Below, in pieces: positions 33,201-45,865 of a stretch of DNA of 64,000 nt. How positions within the stretch are numbered: the stretch's first letter is position 1; every line of letters begins with the position of its first letter. The notes under the pieces were generated by a model. It saw nothing but the letters and a program-made list of their open reading frames with translations. It searched no databases and had not been told where the DNA came from. Source of the stretch: Combretum micranthum (Eukaryota > Streptophyta > Magnoliopsida > Myrtales > Combretaceae); NCBI GenBank assembly GCA_024138025.1, contig JAMXBD010000688.1, positions 1 through 64,000 of the forward strand, read 5' to 3'. The position numbers and the translations under genes are program-made.

Positions 33201-36200
33201 CTTTTAGTAGAGAAAGTGTTTTCATACGAATTTTATAAAAATATATATTTTATAAGTCTTTTAACTATTAAATATAGACTACCTTTAGAATTGATAGAAT
33301 GACTTACTCAGGGTAAAACTAATATAGGACACTTCGACACTCATTAAGAATTGTTTACAAAGTCAATTATCTAATTTATGGAACTTCATTCATCTAATAG
33401 GTGAATCTGAATCGAATTTAGACTTCCGAAGATTATTACGATTGAAGCATCATGAGGGTGAGTAACTCTGATCTATTACATTGTTTGTGTTTGTAACAGT
33501 AGTAGCACCTAAAGTTATATATGAAAATGATTGTATGAAGCATGTGGGGTTGGGAATTGTTCTTGCTTGAGTGATGGATGAATTGAGTGCTAAATTGTGA
33601 TTATTAAAAGTGATAACAAGAATTGTGTGAAAAATTGTTGAAGCATGTTGAGTATTGTCTGTAAATTGTTTGGTCATTTTATAATCAATTCATAACAGAC
33701 AGGCTTATAACTTAAAGGATCATACATTGCATAACTTGCACAAATATTGCATAAAGGTGTGACAGCTTGCTACGTGTTAGTATTTCGGATCTCGGTTAAT
33801 GTTTGGTTTTTCTAGATGTAAATTTCCTAGTTCTTCCAAAATTATCCCTGTTCTGTTCGGTTCCACGGGAACTACTTGGCAAAAGAAGGAACGCCGCCCG
33901 TGGTATCGGCTTGAAATAACTAATACTTAATGGAGTCTCTTTGTTCCTAAAGGAAATTGAGTGAAGAAACTATAATCATAAAGAAAAGAATAAAGTGAGA
34001 ATTATTATTCCTATGGTTCTCTGTTTCTCCTGAGCAAGTGGGTCATAAGGATATGATCCTTGACTAGGTTCCTTCAACCCAATGTGAGGACGCAAATCTA
34101 CATCCTGTTTGGATTCCGGTTGTCCAAACTTGTAATTGTACATATGCTTGAATGTTGCATTACACTTGTTTGATAAATTACTTGTTTGCTGTGCTTGATG
34201 TGTAATATGTGATGGTTATTCACTGAGCTGTAGAAATGCTCATACTCCAACAGATTTTTCAGGGTCATTCTCAAACCGTGGCTAGTACCATCTCGAAGGT
34301 TAGAACGGGTAAGGAAGCCACGTTAGCAAGTTATGGAAGTAATTAACGAAGATTTAGATCTCTTGTATTAGTAAACTTACATCTATTTTACGTTCCTAGT
34401 TGTAAGTTGATAAAACAGTTTGTAATAAGTTTATACAGACTTTATATGGAAGTTATTTTATCTGTTTTGTATATTTTATGTATGTACATCATTTCTTATC
34501 AAGCAACTAAAAAGATCCTGTTTTTATGTCACATCCTTTAGAGTAACTAGTTGTATTGTATAGAAACCAATACTACATACAATACAGTACAACTAGGGTA
34601 CCCTTTGAGGCGTGACAGTTTTTCTCACCCAAGAATAATAACCCAATGCAATGTGACTCACTTCGTGGTATGCATAAATCGATTTATTTATGATATCATA
34701 ACATCATTATTATTAAATTTAATGTGATCATAGAGTTTCATACAAATCAAATGTTATACTAAAATAAACATTTAATCAATTCCATCCTCGATATTCTTAG
34801 GATTCTTTCAAAAAAATTTATTGCATATATATCCATTTGTCTTTTCTTAATTCTAATGCAACTAGACTACAAATACAATCAAGGAAAGCATTTTAAGGAA
34901 ATAAACTCACGATGCCATGTCGACAATTCTCTAAACGGATGAGTCGCTCACACAATCCACTTAATGGAAATAGTCCTCGGGGTATGGGTATTCTTCCTTG
35001 GGATCACCTAGTCAAGGAAAATACCCAAAATGAGTATTTCTTGATGACTTTCTTAAATTTTGACAAAACAATATCATGAGAATGTTAAAGTTCGTATAAA
35101 GGAAGACTCCAATTTAAAATGGCCATAACTTGGTCATTTTAACTCGGAATCGCACATATAATATATCGATTTCTACCTACTCGAAAAAGATCTATCCATT
35201 TCTAAAACTATTTTATCAACTAGATCATATAGGCTCCGAAGCAGTGGTGATCAGATTCACCATGAATTTTTCTATCCCAAAAACAATTTTGTTTCAAACT
35301 TTAAATCATTCAAAATTTTTGATAAATACTTAGTTATCTAAACAGTTGAAAATTTCCTTTTTCATAGATACTTAGCTAATATTTTATCCTAGCTCACATT
35401 TTATCCATGCTCAAGTGTTTGCTGTCCAACCATTTTTTTTTTTTTTGGTAAAATAATGTTTAATTAAGAGTTTAGAAAACTATAGTTTACAAGAAATCCG
35501 TTTTGAATATTTTGATTCTTCTTTGTTTTCAAAGAATTACTTTATGTTTATCTTACTTTTTCTAAATGACTTTTGAATAAATTTCTTCTTTTCTAAATCC
35601 TTAACATTAGTGCTACTTTTTCCTATTTGTTTTCTTTAATTATTTATTTGAAAAATCTTGGTTTAGAACTCTTATTTTGTTTCAAGGGATTTCCTTATAT
35701 TATGAAAATTATTTTAGTATCAAAGTCATCTTCTTTTTAAGAAAATAAAGTAATATAAAAAAAATCTTTTCAAAACAAAAGTGGCTTTTAAAATTATAGT
35801 GAGTTCTTCCTAAAGTTTTGGAAAAGAATTTTACTTTGGTTAAACCATAGGTTTTATATGTAAAACTATCCTTTAGGTGATAAAATTTTATTTTTATCAA
35901 GTATAATTGGAGCTTTGAAAATTTGGACAACGATCTTAATGGGCATGATTATGAGAAATAATAACAAGCAAAAATAGCATAAATAATAAATAAAGTCAAG
36001 TATTGGGAGTTTTAGCTTCTTCAAGACCCCCAGGAATAAGAAGTAGACTAGTCCCAAAATAAAAATAAAATAAAATAAAGAAAGAAAAAAAATGTTTTGA
36101 CTTGATGAAGACAAGTCTAAGACTAGAGACTAGTCTTCAAACAACAAGAAATAAATAAATTGCAACGAAAAAAATAAATAAATTACTTTGCATGGAAATA

Positions 36201-37351
36201 AATAAATTGCAAGTGAGCTTATATGTTCTAAGAATATATATATATATAATAGATACATAATAATACTTAGATATAATAACAATAATAATATGAACAAAAT
36301 AAAATAACAACATAAACATAAATAGATATTCATGAACAAGAACAACACATGAACATAGTGTAGCTTCCATAACATTTAGTTTTTGGAAACTCACACCATG
36401 GTCATGTAAAGTTACATGACATGAGAAAAGAATATGTAAAGAAAAATTTACCTAAATAAGGTTTTTGTAGTATTATGTGGTTATGGGTTTAGTATATGTA
36501 GAAAGTGGTTTGAGATAACGTTGAGAGGATTTTTGAGATAGTTTTGAGAGAGTGTTTGGAGAGAGTATTGAGAGGAAAATTTGAGAGAGATTTGGCAGGA
36601 AATTTGTGGTAGTAATTGTGTGAAAGAAATGAAAAGAAAGGGGATATTTATAGGAAAGTATAGAGTGATTATTGAGTGTTTTAAATAAAAGAAAATTAAA
36701 ACAAAATGAGAGAGAGAGATGGGAGGGGCTCGGCCATAGTGTAGGAGAGGGAGTGGAGAGATTTTATTTTATATTTTTGTTGGTTTATAAAGTAATAAGT
36801 AAGGTAGATGTAAAATAAAGTTATGAAAAAGGTAAAAAGTAAAGGTTATAGGTTATGATGTTATAAGAGTAGGTGTTAGAAAAAGTAGAGAGAAAAGAAT
36901 AGCGTAGAGTAGTAATGAATAGTGTAATGTAAAGTAGATATGACTAATAAAGTATCAGTAGTAAGAAAGTACACGTACAATTGTGATATCTGTTATTTTT
37001 ACTTACAGAAAAATTATAAAACTGATACTTTTGAAAACCTCATATTTTTACCAGTCTAACGGTATATTCGAATTTTTTATTATTCCGAGCTCGAGACATG
37101 TTTTTCAAGAACTGTATCAGTTCGGGTTCGAAACGATTCGCGGTTTTACTAATCTGATCCTTTTTAAGCTTCCTTAGGTAATAACGAACTATTCTACATA
37201 CTAAAGTCTTATCTACTTTCTCAGGGTTGCTTATTAGGGATTGCCGAACTTAAGCCATTACGTCTAACTAGGGTTTTGTTGACTTTAAGGTTTCCGTTGA
37301 CTTCCAGATTAGGGTTAAGCTAAACCGATTCCAAAACTTTGGGGGTTTACA
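30273..37351 (-). mobile_element. GSL6, inverted unit carrying GSL7 (about 3.5 kb net)
   Basis: On the plus strand it begins (T/G)GTCATGCCCC and ends GGGGTTTACA. GSL7 splits it at 31050-34617. In sense orientation: TATA near 36650, donor near 36460, perfect palindrome 36401-36420, hairpin block about 35990-36140, exon 2 at 34911-35007 with a 15-codon end reading PYPEDYFH-stop, hairpin 30800-30824, exon 3 near 30620-30660 between TTTTGCAG and CCAG|GTAC. Closest to GSL8. Flanks (ggcgg; acggc) give no clear duplication. Confidence 0.8.
31050..34617 (+). mobile_element. GSL7, diverged unit inserted in GSL6 (3568 bp)
   Basis: TGTAAACCCC to GCGTGACA, with flanks gtcct (31045-31049) and gtttt (34618-34622), a 5-bp duplication with two C-to-T changes; the GSL6 sequence is continuous across it. 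Most of the body is unlike other copies except GSL5, yet the architecture is kept: TATAAATA 32002-32009, exon 2 at 33401-33457 (CTAATAG acceptor, GTGAGT donor), hairpin GTTTGGA/TCCAAAC at 34107-34129, exon 3 after TTTTTCAG near 34262. Exon 2 ends SEDYYD-stop in the right frame, reached after a one-base loss. Confidence 0.85.
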
Positions 37352-37648
37352 ACGGCATTTAGGGAAAGAAAATTGATTTAACATGGATATTTGGGGAATG
37401 AATACTAATCGTAGAGGGTTTAAATGTGAGAATAAATTTTAACTGGGTTGGGTCTTAATTATTTCCAGTTGTGCTAACGTGGCGTTAACATTTGAAAAAA
37501 ATGAGCCATATCATATAAATTAGACGAAAAATTAACTTACTTAACATATTTATAATTGTTAACATATTAAATGTTTAAAAAAAAAAGCTTAGGACTTAAA
37601 TAGAAAAGTGATAAACGCTTAAATACTAAAAACGTACTTTTCCTTATA

Positions 37649-39243
37649 ATATATGTGTGTTAACCAAATAAGGGATATAAACACTGCAAATATATTCTCA
37701 TGATAAAACTTTTATAAAATAAATATTGCAATACATTATTCCTAGTCTCTTGCCGTTAATACCATTCTTAAATTAACTTTTTCTTTCTGTCTATTTCCTA
37801 TGTCCAAATAAACAAGCCATTAGTTTTGGGTTTTCCCTGGATAGCTTAGTCTATCTATCTTATACCCTCCAGTTTTTACTATGGTTGTATTACAACTAAA
37901 ATTGATGACAATCTGTTAGTTTCGATTTGAATTGAATAATGGAAGTTAATCAGGGAACCTCTTATGACACTGGAATTGTTAAAGGTGTGCATGTTCAGTT
38001 AATTAGTCCATGATCGTATTTTCCAAACCGAACAAAATAATCAATTTTTTAATATCATAAACTTAAACTAATTTATTATTAATTGTTAACCGCTTCAACA
38101 GTTAATATTTTCTATTTTTAACCATTCAAGATAATGAATAACCAAAAGATATTTATTAATCATATTTTTAGTTATAACAATAAAAAGTAAACCTTTGTTT
38201 AATAATTACATTCAAAAATTATAAATAAACAAATTAAATAACTACAAAACTGACATATAAAGATATCATCCAATACAACATTACACAAATTAAAACTTGA
38301 TGTCTTCTTCTTAATCTAAACTATAACACAGCAACAACATAATAATTAAAATATAAAAGTTTCAATTACAATATGTTTCAAATTACAATAGATTTTACGG
38401 TATTTTCTATCTTTGTCTATATATATTTTTTAAAAAATTAATTATATGTATATATTATATATAATATACTTATAAAATGCAAACTGAGTAACCATTAACC
38501 GTCAATTTTTAATGGTTACAAACCGAAACTAAAATAAAAATTAAAAAAATTAAAATCATAATCCTAAACTGAAACAATTGGATCGATTAAACATATTTTA
38601 CAAATTGATTTTCCATTTTTTTTTTTGCTTCATCTATTTTTTTTTAGATGGCCTATCTTTCATCTATATTTGTATATGTATCGAAACGATATGTATAAAT
38701 ATATCTTATTTGTATCTATATTTTATTTATATTTAAGTATTTGATCTTTTCATAAGAACTACTAACTTTTTATTTGTATCTATTTTAAATAAATAATTTT
38801 TTAGAAAAATTTTTTAAAAAAGTATCTGCAATTATAAAAAAAGAAAAAGCGAGCCAAACAATCATTTTTCATGGGACCTACTTGAGTCAAGTCACTTACC
38901 TATCATACCTACCACTTTTTCAACCTTCAACTTATAACTTTTATACATAACCTACCATACTTATAACCTACCGCACCTACAACTTTTTAAACAAACATAC
39001 AATTTTATGTAAAATCTAACTATAAATCTTGCATCTTTTCTATAAATAACTTGATCCAAATCCAATCCTTCACACTGACAAATGTAGACCACAAAAGCTT
39101 TCTCTTTCTTTAATCATACAACGATTGGACTGGCGTGTCTCTTGATGGAGGACCATCCCTAGTTGCATCATCAACTTGAGGAATGGGACCCAATTTGGAC
39201 TCTTAACACACCTCTATTGACTATCTAGATAAAGAATATTTAA
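37649..39243. other. AT-rich DNA without a gene
   Basis: No coding pattern. 37985-38600 holds sequence with repeated 'aaccg'/'gttaac' motifs of the kind seen in decayed hAT-type elements, but I cannot define ends. A TATA-like 'ctataaataactt' near 39040 has no open frame after it. Confidence 0.5.
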
Positions 39244-39624
39244 GGGTTAATTATAAAAACATGATTCGTATTTTAACCAATTTGCAAACACACGACTTGT
39301 GTTATTTTTTTTAACAATTAGGTGACCCAAGTTTTATACAAAAGTGTCAAATTATTTAATAATTTTAGAATGACAAATGTCAATACTTTATTGGTCATAA
39401 AAATTAATTTTACATTTTCTTTTCAATTTTCTTATTTTCAAAAAAATAATTTTATTATTTTATTTATTATTTTTTAGACCAATAAGATTCTACCATATTC
39501 TCTCAATAGTAATTAATAATATTGATCTTTTGTATGAAACTCGGTCATTAATTGTCAAAAAAGATACACAAGTCATGTGTTTACAAATTGATCAAAACAC
39601 AGGTCATATTTTTATAATTAACCC
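39244..39624. mobile_element. Mutator-type MITE, 381 bp, perfect 9-bp target duplication
   Basis: Left arm starts gggttaattataaaaacatg; the right end is its inverted partner, with arms of about 105 bp carrying scattered mismatches. Both sides are flanked by aatatttaa (39235-39243 and 39625-39633). Long TIRs plus a 9-bp duplication indicate mobilisation by a Mutator-like transposase. No coding capacity. Confidence 0.9.
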
Positions 39625-40235
39625 AATATTTAAACACACATGCATGCATTAAATAAATCTATATATAACTCTCTGTTTTTTTTATGAACTAGCTTTTTCA
39701 TGAACCTATACTCTATATTAATAACAAAAAAAAAATCTTTTCAAACCACTAAATAAATCGGAGATGAATCCTCTCTATTTTTTTTTTTTTTTAATTTTCA
39801 AATTTACCTCTTAAAATATCATTACGTATGATCCACGATTAAGATTTTATATAAAACAATATTATAAGAATCAAAGAGAAAAGCACGGACAATGGTACAA
39901 ATTAAATAAAGCCTTTCTCTTTTTCCTTCTTGCTTGATAATAATCGCACCATGCTCTCTTGCTCCAAAACTGGATGTGGAAAACCTGCAGATTGTGCAAA
40001 AACATAAAATGATTGCTTTCCCTTTGGGTTGTGTCATTATCTTCCGTTGGATATTCTCTTTTTTTCGCCATCTTTCCTTCTTTCCACATTTCTTGTCTTC
40101 GTTATTTCTTGATTTCTTCTGTGTTATATTTAATTAATTCGTCGAATTCTCCTTAATAATTTAACCGCATGAGATATAATTTTATATATTGTCGTGTCAC
40201 CCCAACTTGAAAGAAATATTGTATATATACGGTAT
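39625..40235. other. AT-rich DNA without a recognised gene
   Basis: Overlapping open frames on both strands near 39822-40137 encode 65-72 residues without any recognisable motif; opposing frames over the same bases argue for chance. A T-rich run lies at 39778-39792. Confidence 0.5.
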
Positions 40236-41023
40236 AGAGTAAAGCACAGATCTTCTTTAAAAACTTAGAAATTGCATAGACTCAAGTTTTTCAAAAGTCA
40301 ACACTTACACTCTAAAAGCAAGTAAATTGCACAAACCTTCTCTGAAAACTTTAAAGATCATAGTAACCCCCAGTTTTTTTTAAAATTCAACACTTATACC
40401 CTTAAAAACGTCACGATGATAATATGTAAATTTTCTTAGTTGGTGCTAACGTGTCATTACATATATAAAATATATTAATAAAAATAATTTTAAAAAGCAT
40501 TTAACTTTTTATTATATTTTTTAGAAAATTAATTATTTTAGAAAAAAAAAACTTAATTGTTGTTTTTCGTCTTCTAGAATTGCACTTCAACATGAAACAA
40601 AAATATTAGAAAAGTTTTTTATTATATTAAAAGACTCCTTATGACACTATTTTTTACTAAAAAAAGGTTTTTTTTATCAGAATTGCATTTTGAATGCCGG
40701 GTTTCGAAGGGTAAAAGAAAAATTTAAAAGGTTAACATCTTTAATATTTTAATTTTAAAATCTTTTTGAAGCATTTCTTAATTAAACATATTATATGTAA
40801 TGACACGTTAGAACTAAAGAAATGAAATTTACACATTATTATTACGTCAGTTTTTAGAGTGTAAATGTTGACTTGTGAAAAAATTATTAATGTAATTTTT
40901 TAAAGTTTTTAGGAGAGATCCATGTAATTTACTTAATTTTAAAGCATGTAAGTGCTGACTTTTGAAAAATTTGAGAGTCCATGTAATTTCTAAAATTTTA
41001 GGGAGGTTCGTGCAATTTATCCT
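40236..41023. mobile_element. MITE-like element with ~240-bp terminal inverted repeats
   Basis: The left arm (about 40236-40480) and right arm (about 40775-41023) are inverted copies: 'tttttcaaaagtcaacactta' on the left matches the complement of 'aagtgctgacttttgaaaaa' on the right, and 'gctaacgtgtcattacatat' matches the complement of 'atatgtaatgacacgttaga'. Central ~300 bp is AT-rich without coding signs. The outermost bases and target duplication are not clear. Confidence 0.75.
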
Positions 41024-41540
41024 ACTATATAGTATTAATTTGAAAAATTATATTGGCATCATCTAAAATACGCAATATAGACACATTAGATTTTAACTTG
41101 TAAATATTAAGTACATCCAATATTGGCAATCAATTTTACAAGTAACCATAAGCCAATATATGGATCACATAGTTATGATGGAGGGATGATAGTTATGATG
41201 GATATGATTATGCGAATTATATTGAATCGATTAATTTGAAAACTGGTTAAATTTTCTTTCTTTGAATTTATAGATTTTCAACTTCAGATAGTCGGAATTT
41301 ATGACCCTTTAGGGTTATGTTGTTTTCTCTTTTGATATTTATGTTTGAGAATCTATGATACTTTGATTTTAATCTTAAGAGATTTTTAAAGAATTTGTTT
41401 GAATTTGATGAATGGTAGCAGATTCCAGATTTTGCATGCTCATACTTTAATGCGCGTATACTGAAAAATTGGCATGTATTTGTTTGGTTTTAGGTCATAA
41501 CATAATCATAAGATCAAAATAAAAGTAAAATTATATATCT
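41024..41540. other. AT-rich DNA without a gene
   Basis: No coding pattern or repeat recognised. Confidence 0.5.
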
Positions 41541-41768
41541 AGCCTAAATAAGGCATCCACAACTTTACTCTTTAATCCAGCCATATTGAGATCAAAGTAA
41601 TCATACCCCTAATGGTTTAATTAACTATTCTTGTTGCATAAAGGTTCCGATGACCTATATTAAAATTTATTTTTAAGTTTTGATTATTCACTTGAATAGT
41701 GAAATGAGATCCAAGTCAATCTTGTCTCCATTTCTCATGATTTCTACTAATGCATAAAACTCTCACTC
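41541..41768 (-). pseudogene. Degenerate Ty3/gypsy RNase H, C-terminal end
   Basis: The minus strand has a weak RNase H end: a tract LKSKVVDALFRLDI near 41580-41540 in the place of the usual N-x-VADALSR motif, with stops in between. It is continuous in sense with the pol relic at 45866-47310 once GSL8 is removed. Its identity rests largely on that context. Confidence 0.5.
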
Positions 41769-44700
41769 CGTAAACCTCCGAAGTTTTGGAATCGATCTAG
41801 CTTAAACCCTAATTAGAAAGTCAACCGGAAACCCTAAAGTCAATAAAACCTTAGTTAGACGTAATGGTTTAAGTCCGGCAACCCGAATACGCAACCCCAA
41901 GAAAGTAAGTAGGAGATTAGTATGTAAAATAGTTCGTAATTACATAAGGAAGCTTAAAAAGATCAGATTAGTAAAACTGCGAATCGTTTTGAACCCGAAC
42001 GGATACAATTCTTGAAAAACATGTCCTGGGGCTCAAAATATTAAAAATATTCGGATATACCATTAGACTTGTAAAAATGTAAGGTTTTCAAAAATATCAG
42101 TAGTTTTATAATTTTTCGATAAGTAAAAATAACAAATATCGCAATTATACGCGTAATTTCTTACTACCAGTAATTTATTAGTCATATCTACTTTACATTA
42201 CATTATTCATTACTATTCTACACTATTCTTTTCTCTCTACATTTTCTAACACCTACTCTTACAACACCATAACCTATTACATTTACTTTTTATCTTTCTC
42301 ATAACTTTATTTCACATCTACCTTACTTATTACTTCATTTAATCAGTAAAAATACAAAATAAAATCTCTTTTTTTCCCTCTCCATGAAGTGGTCGGCGCC
42401 CCATGTCCCCCTCTCTCTCTCATTTCATTTTATTTTTCTTTTATTTAAATCACATAAAAATTCACTCTTTATTTCCTATAATATCTCCCCCTCTTTCACT
42501 TCTTTCACACAATTACTACCCATAAATTTACTACAAAAACTCTCCAAAGATTTCCTCTCAACACTCTCTCCAAATACTCTCTCAAAATAATTTCAAACCA
42601 CCTTCTACATACACAAAACCCATTACCACATAATACTTTAAAAACCCTATTTAGGTAAACTTTTCTTTACAAGTTCTTTTTTCTTATGTCATGTAACTTT
42701 ACATGACAATGGTATGAGTTTCCAAAAACTTGTTAGAATACAAATGTGAGAATCCCACATGAGAAATATGGGACTTATGTGAAGAGTTTATGAGAGGAAA
42801 GACCCATTAACCCATTGCCTTAAGGTATTGGGTTATAGATAGTGTCAAAAGTCCAATTGTGTTATCATTCACAAAGCTCATTAGATTTCTCCCTATTGAA
42901 GGCATACTCCAATCCCTAACAATTGGTATCAGAGCCGATGGTTCAGCTAAGAATCTCCTATGGTTGGCCCATCATATGGAAAGAAGAGCTTGGTGGTATG
43001 ACTCATCTGTGAAACCGATGGTGAGTAAGTGACACCACTCATAAAGCAAGTTTAGTAGAGTCAATTTGACAAGCTCTTGTTGAGGGGGTATGGCCTACTC
43101 CATTATGGAGACTCACTTGAGGGGAGATTGTTAGCATACGTGTGAGAATCCAACATGGGAAATATGGGACTTGTGTGAAGAGTTTATAAAAGGGAAGACC
43201 CATTAACCCATTGTGTTAAGGTTTTTGGTTATAGATGGTGTCAAAAGTCTAATTGTGTTATCATTCACAAAGCCCATTGGATTTCTCCCCATTGAAGCCA
43301 TACTCTAGTCCCTAACAAAAACTAAATGTTATGGAAGCTACACTATGTTCATGTATTGTTCTTATTCATTAATATCTATTTATGTTTATGTTGTTATTTT
43401 ACATTGTTCATATTATTATTGTTATTATATCTAACTAAGTATTATTATATATCTACATATATATATATATTCTTTAGAGCATATAAGCTCACTTGAAATT
43501 TATTTATTTTCATGCAAAGTAATTTATTTATTTCTTCCATTGCAATTTATTTATTTCTTATTGTTTTAAGACTAGTCTCTAGTTTTAGAGTTGTCCTCAT
43601 CAAGTCAAAACAATTTTTCTTTCTTTTATTTTATTTCTTTCTTTTGGGACTAGTCTACTTCTTAGTCTCAAGAGCCTTGAAGAAGTTAAGACTCCCAATA
43701 CTTGACTTTATTTATTATTTATGTTATTTTTGCTTGTTATTATTTATCATAATCATGCCCATTAAGATTGTTGTCGAAATTTTCAAAACTCCAATTTTAC
43801 TTGATAAAAAAAAAAAAAGAGATTTTATCACCTAAGAATAGTTTTACATGAAATATAAAATCTATGATTTAACAAAAGTAAAGTTATTCTTTTCCAAAGT
43901 TTTAAGAAGAACTCACAACACTTTTAAAAGCTACTTTTGTTTTGAAAATCTTTTTATATTACTTTGTTTTCTTAAAAGGAAGATGACTTTGATACTAAAA
44001 TAATTTTCATAATATAAGGAAATTCCTTATAACAAAATTAGAGTTTCCAAAATCAAGATTTTTCAAATAAATAGTCAAAAAAAACAAATAGGAAAAGTAG
44101 CACTAATGTTGAGAATTTAGAAAAGAAGAAATTCATTTTTTATCAAAAACTCATTTAGAAAAATAGTAAGACAAACATAGAGTAATTCTTTGAAAAACAA
44201 AGGAATCAAAATATTCATTTTAAAGGATTTACAAAATGGATTTCTTGTAAACTATAATTTTCTAAACTCCTAACATTGTTTTACTCATGAAATATGGTTG
44301 GATAACAAACACTTGAGCATGGATAAAATATTAGCTAAGTATCTATGAAAAAGGAGTTTTTCAACTATATAGATAACTAAGTATTTATCAAATAATTTTG
44401 AATGATTTAATATTTGAAACAAATTGCTTTTGGGTTAGGGAAAATTCGTGGTGAATTTGATCACCACTGTTTTGGAGCCTAAATGATCTAGTTTGATAAA
44501 AATAGTTTTAGAAATGGATAGATCTTTTCAAGTAGGTAGAAATCGGTATATTATATGCGCATTTCAGAGTTTAAATGACCAAGTTATGGCTATTTTAAAT
44601 TAGAGTCTTCCTTTATACGAACTTTGATGTTTTTATAACATTATTTTGTCAAAATTCAAGAAAGACATCAAGAAATACTCATTTTGGGTATTTTCCTTGA

Positions 44701-45865
44701 CTAGGTGATCCTGAGGAAGGATACCCATAACCCGAGGATTATTTCAACAAACTGGATTGTGTGAACAACTCATCCGTTTAGAGAAGTGTCGATATGTCAT
44801 CATGAGTTTATTTCCTTAAATTGCTTTACTTGATTGTGTTTGTAGTTTAGTCGCCTTAGAATTAAGAAAAGAAAAATTGACATGTATGCGAAAAATTTGT
44901 TGAAAGGACCCTAAGAATATCAAAGCCGGAATTGATTAAATGTTTGTTTTAGTATAGCACTTGATTGGTATGGAATTCTATGATTACCTTAAATTTGATA
45001 ATAATGATGCTACAATATCATAAATAAATTGATTCATGCATATCACAAAGTGAGTCACATTGTATTGAGTTATTATCCTTGGGTGAGAAGGATGGTAGCT
45101 CAGATCGAAAGCAACACTTGGCGGTTATGATCGAAAGTAATTGCTTAGCAACATGGAATTAAATGCTTGGCGGAAGTCCGAAAGCATGGATCAATTTAAG
45201 TAGACTTAATATGCTTGGCGGTATTGATCCGAATCATAATTTTTTTTTTTTAACTAAAACTACTTTTTTGAGGTACGTATCACAAAACCCAAATGGAAGG
45301 CGTAAATCCATTCAACATATAGTTCCTGGAAAACTATATCCTGTTTGCCCATGTGTATGTTGCATTTCATTTGTTTGCTTAAATAACTTGTTTGAAATTC
45401 ATTACACAAGAAGTTTATTTATGAAAATAGTTCTCACTAAGCCTATTAGCTTATACCCTATAGATATCTTTTGCAGTTCACCTATTTGTGGTTGAGGCTA
45501 TGTGGACCTGCAGCCTGGTATTTTCCTTTCTGGTTAAGGAATTTCTAGATGAAGTTTAGTGTTGGATAAGATATAGACTTCATAGAAATATTCTTGTAAT
45601 AGATTATAGCTATTTGTGGCTGGGGAATGCCCCTAAGATTTGTAGGACTATTGTTATAAATAAATGAATATTATGAATCCTCTTTTCTTAATTTGTTATT
45701 ATATCTTCTTAAACTTCATAATTCCATGTATGGTCTTCTAAATTTGTGAGAGCACGCCTTACATTTAATATCGAAGATTCTGGGAATGACTAAGGTTGTC
45801 ATACTTAGGCTTTAATATTGAGTGTGGCAGACTGTTACATTTAAGGTACCCCTTGAGGCATGACA
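41769..45865 (+). mobile_element. GSL8 carrying a TRIM (about 3.5 kb net)
   Basis: Starts CGTAAACCTCCG (TG decayed to CG) and ends GGCATGACA; flanks cactc (41764-41768) and cacac (45866-45870) agree at 4 of 5. Decayed TATA near 42475, donor near 42655, perfect palindrome 42688-42707, hairpin block 43565-43710, exon 2 from 44705 with a decayed donor (ATGAGT), TTGGCGG repeats 45115-45220, hairpin 45317-45339, exon 3 near 45477-45516. A TRIM sits at 42731-43317. The unit is inserted in a gypsy pol relic. Confidence 0.85.
42731..43317 (+). mobile_element. TRIM (miniature LTR retrotransposon), 587 bp
   Basis: Two LTRs, 42731-42921 (191 bp) and 43129-43317 (189 bp), both TGTTAG...CTAACA, about 90% alike. 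A perfect initiator-Met primer site TTGGTATCAGAGCC lies at 42923-42936 and a polypurine tract 'ttgaggggagat' at 43117-43128. The interior of about 200 bp has no coding capacity. Flanked by aaaact on both sides (42725-42730; 43318-43323), a 5-6 bp duplication. The host sequence is continuous with other GSL copies across the insertion. It must move with enzymes of another element. Confidence 0.92.

Larger units (their letters stand above)
29433..37648. mobile_element. Mutator-like TIR element hosting GSL6 and GSL7
   Basis: The left arm (29433-29660) and right arm (about 37425-37648) are inverted repeats of each other over roughly 220 bp: 'aggaaaagcatatttttagt' on the left against the complement of 'actaaaaacgtacttttcct' on the right, with further matching blocks such as 'tctaatttatatgat'. 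Long TIRs are typical of Mutator-like MITEs. Flanks tatgatata and tataatata agree at 8 of 9, a possible 9-bp duplication, though the exact ends are unclear. Net size about 1.1 kb, no transposase. The interior is occupied by GSL6. Confidence 0.65.

Noticed and set aside
38990..39240. Possible host-gene promoter or first exon (TATA-like site followed by 'ggactggcgtgtctcttgatggagg')
   Set aside because: No open frame longer than a few dozen codons and no recognisable protein; not supported.
39822..40137. Overlapping open frames on both strands in the 39.8-40.1 kb interval
   Set aside because: Three frames over the same bases without domain, signal or splice evidence; chance in AT-rich DNA.
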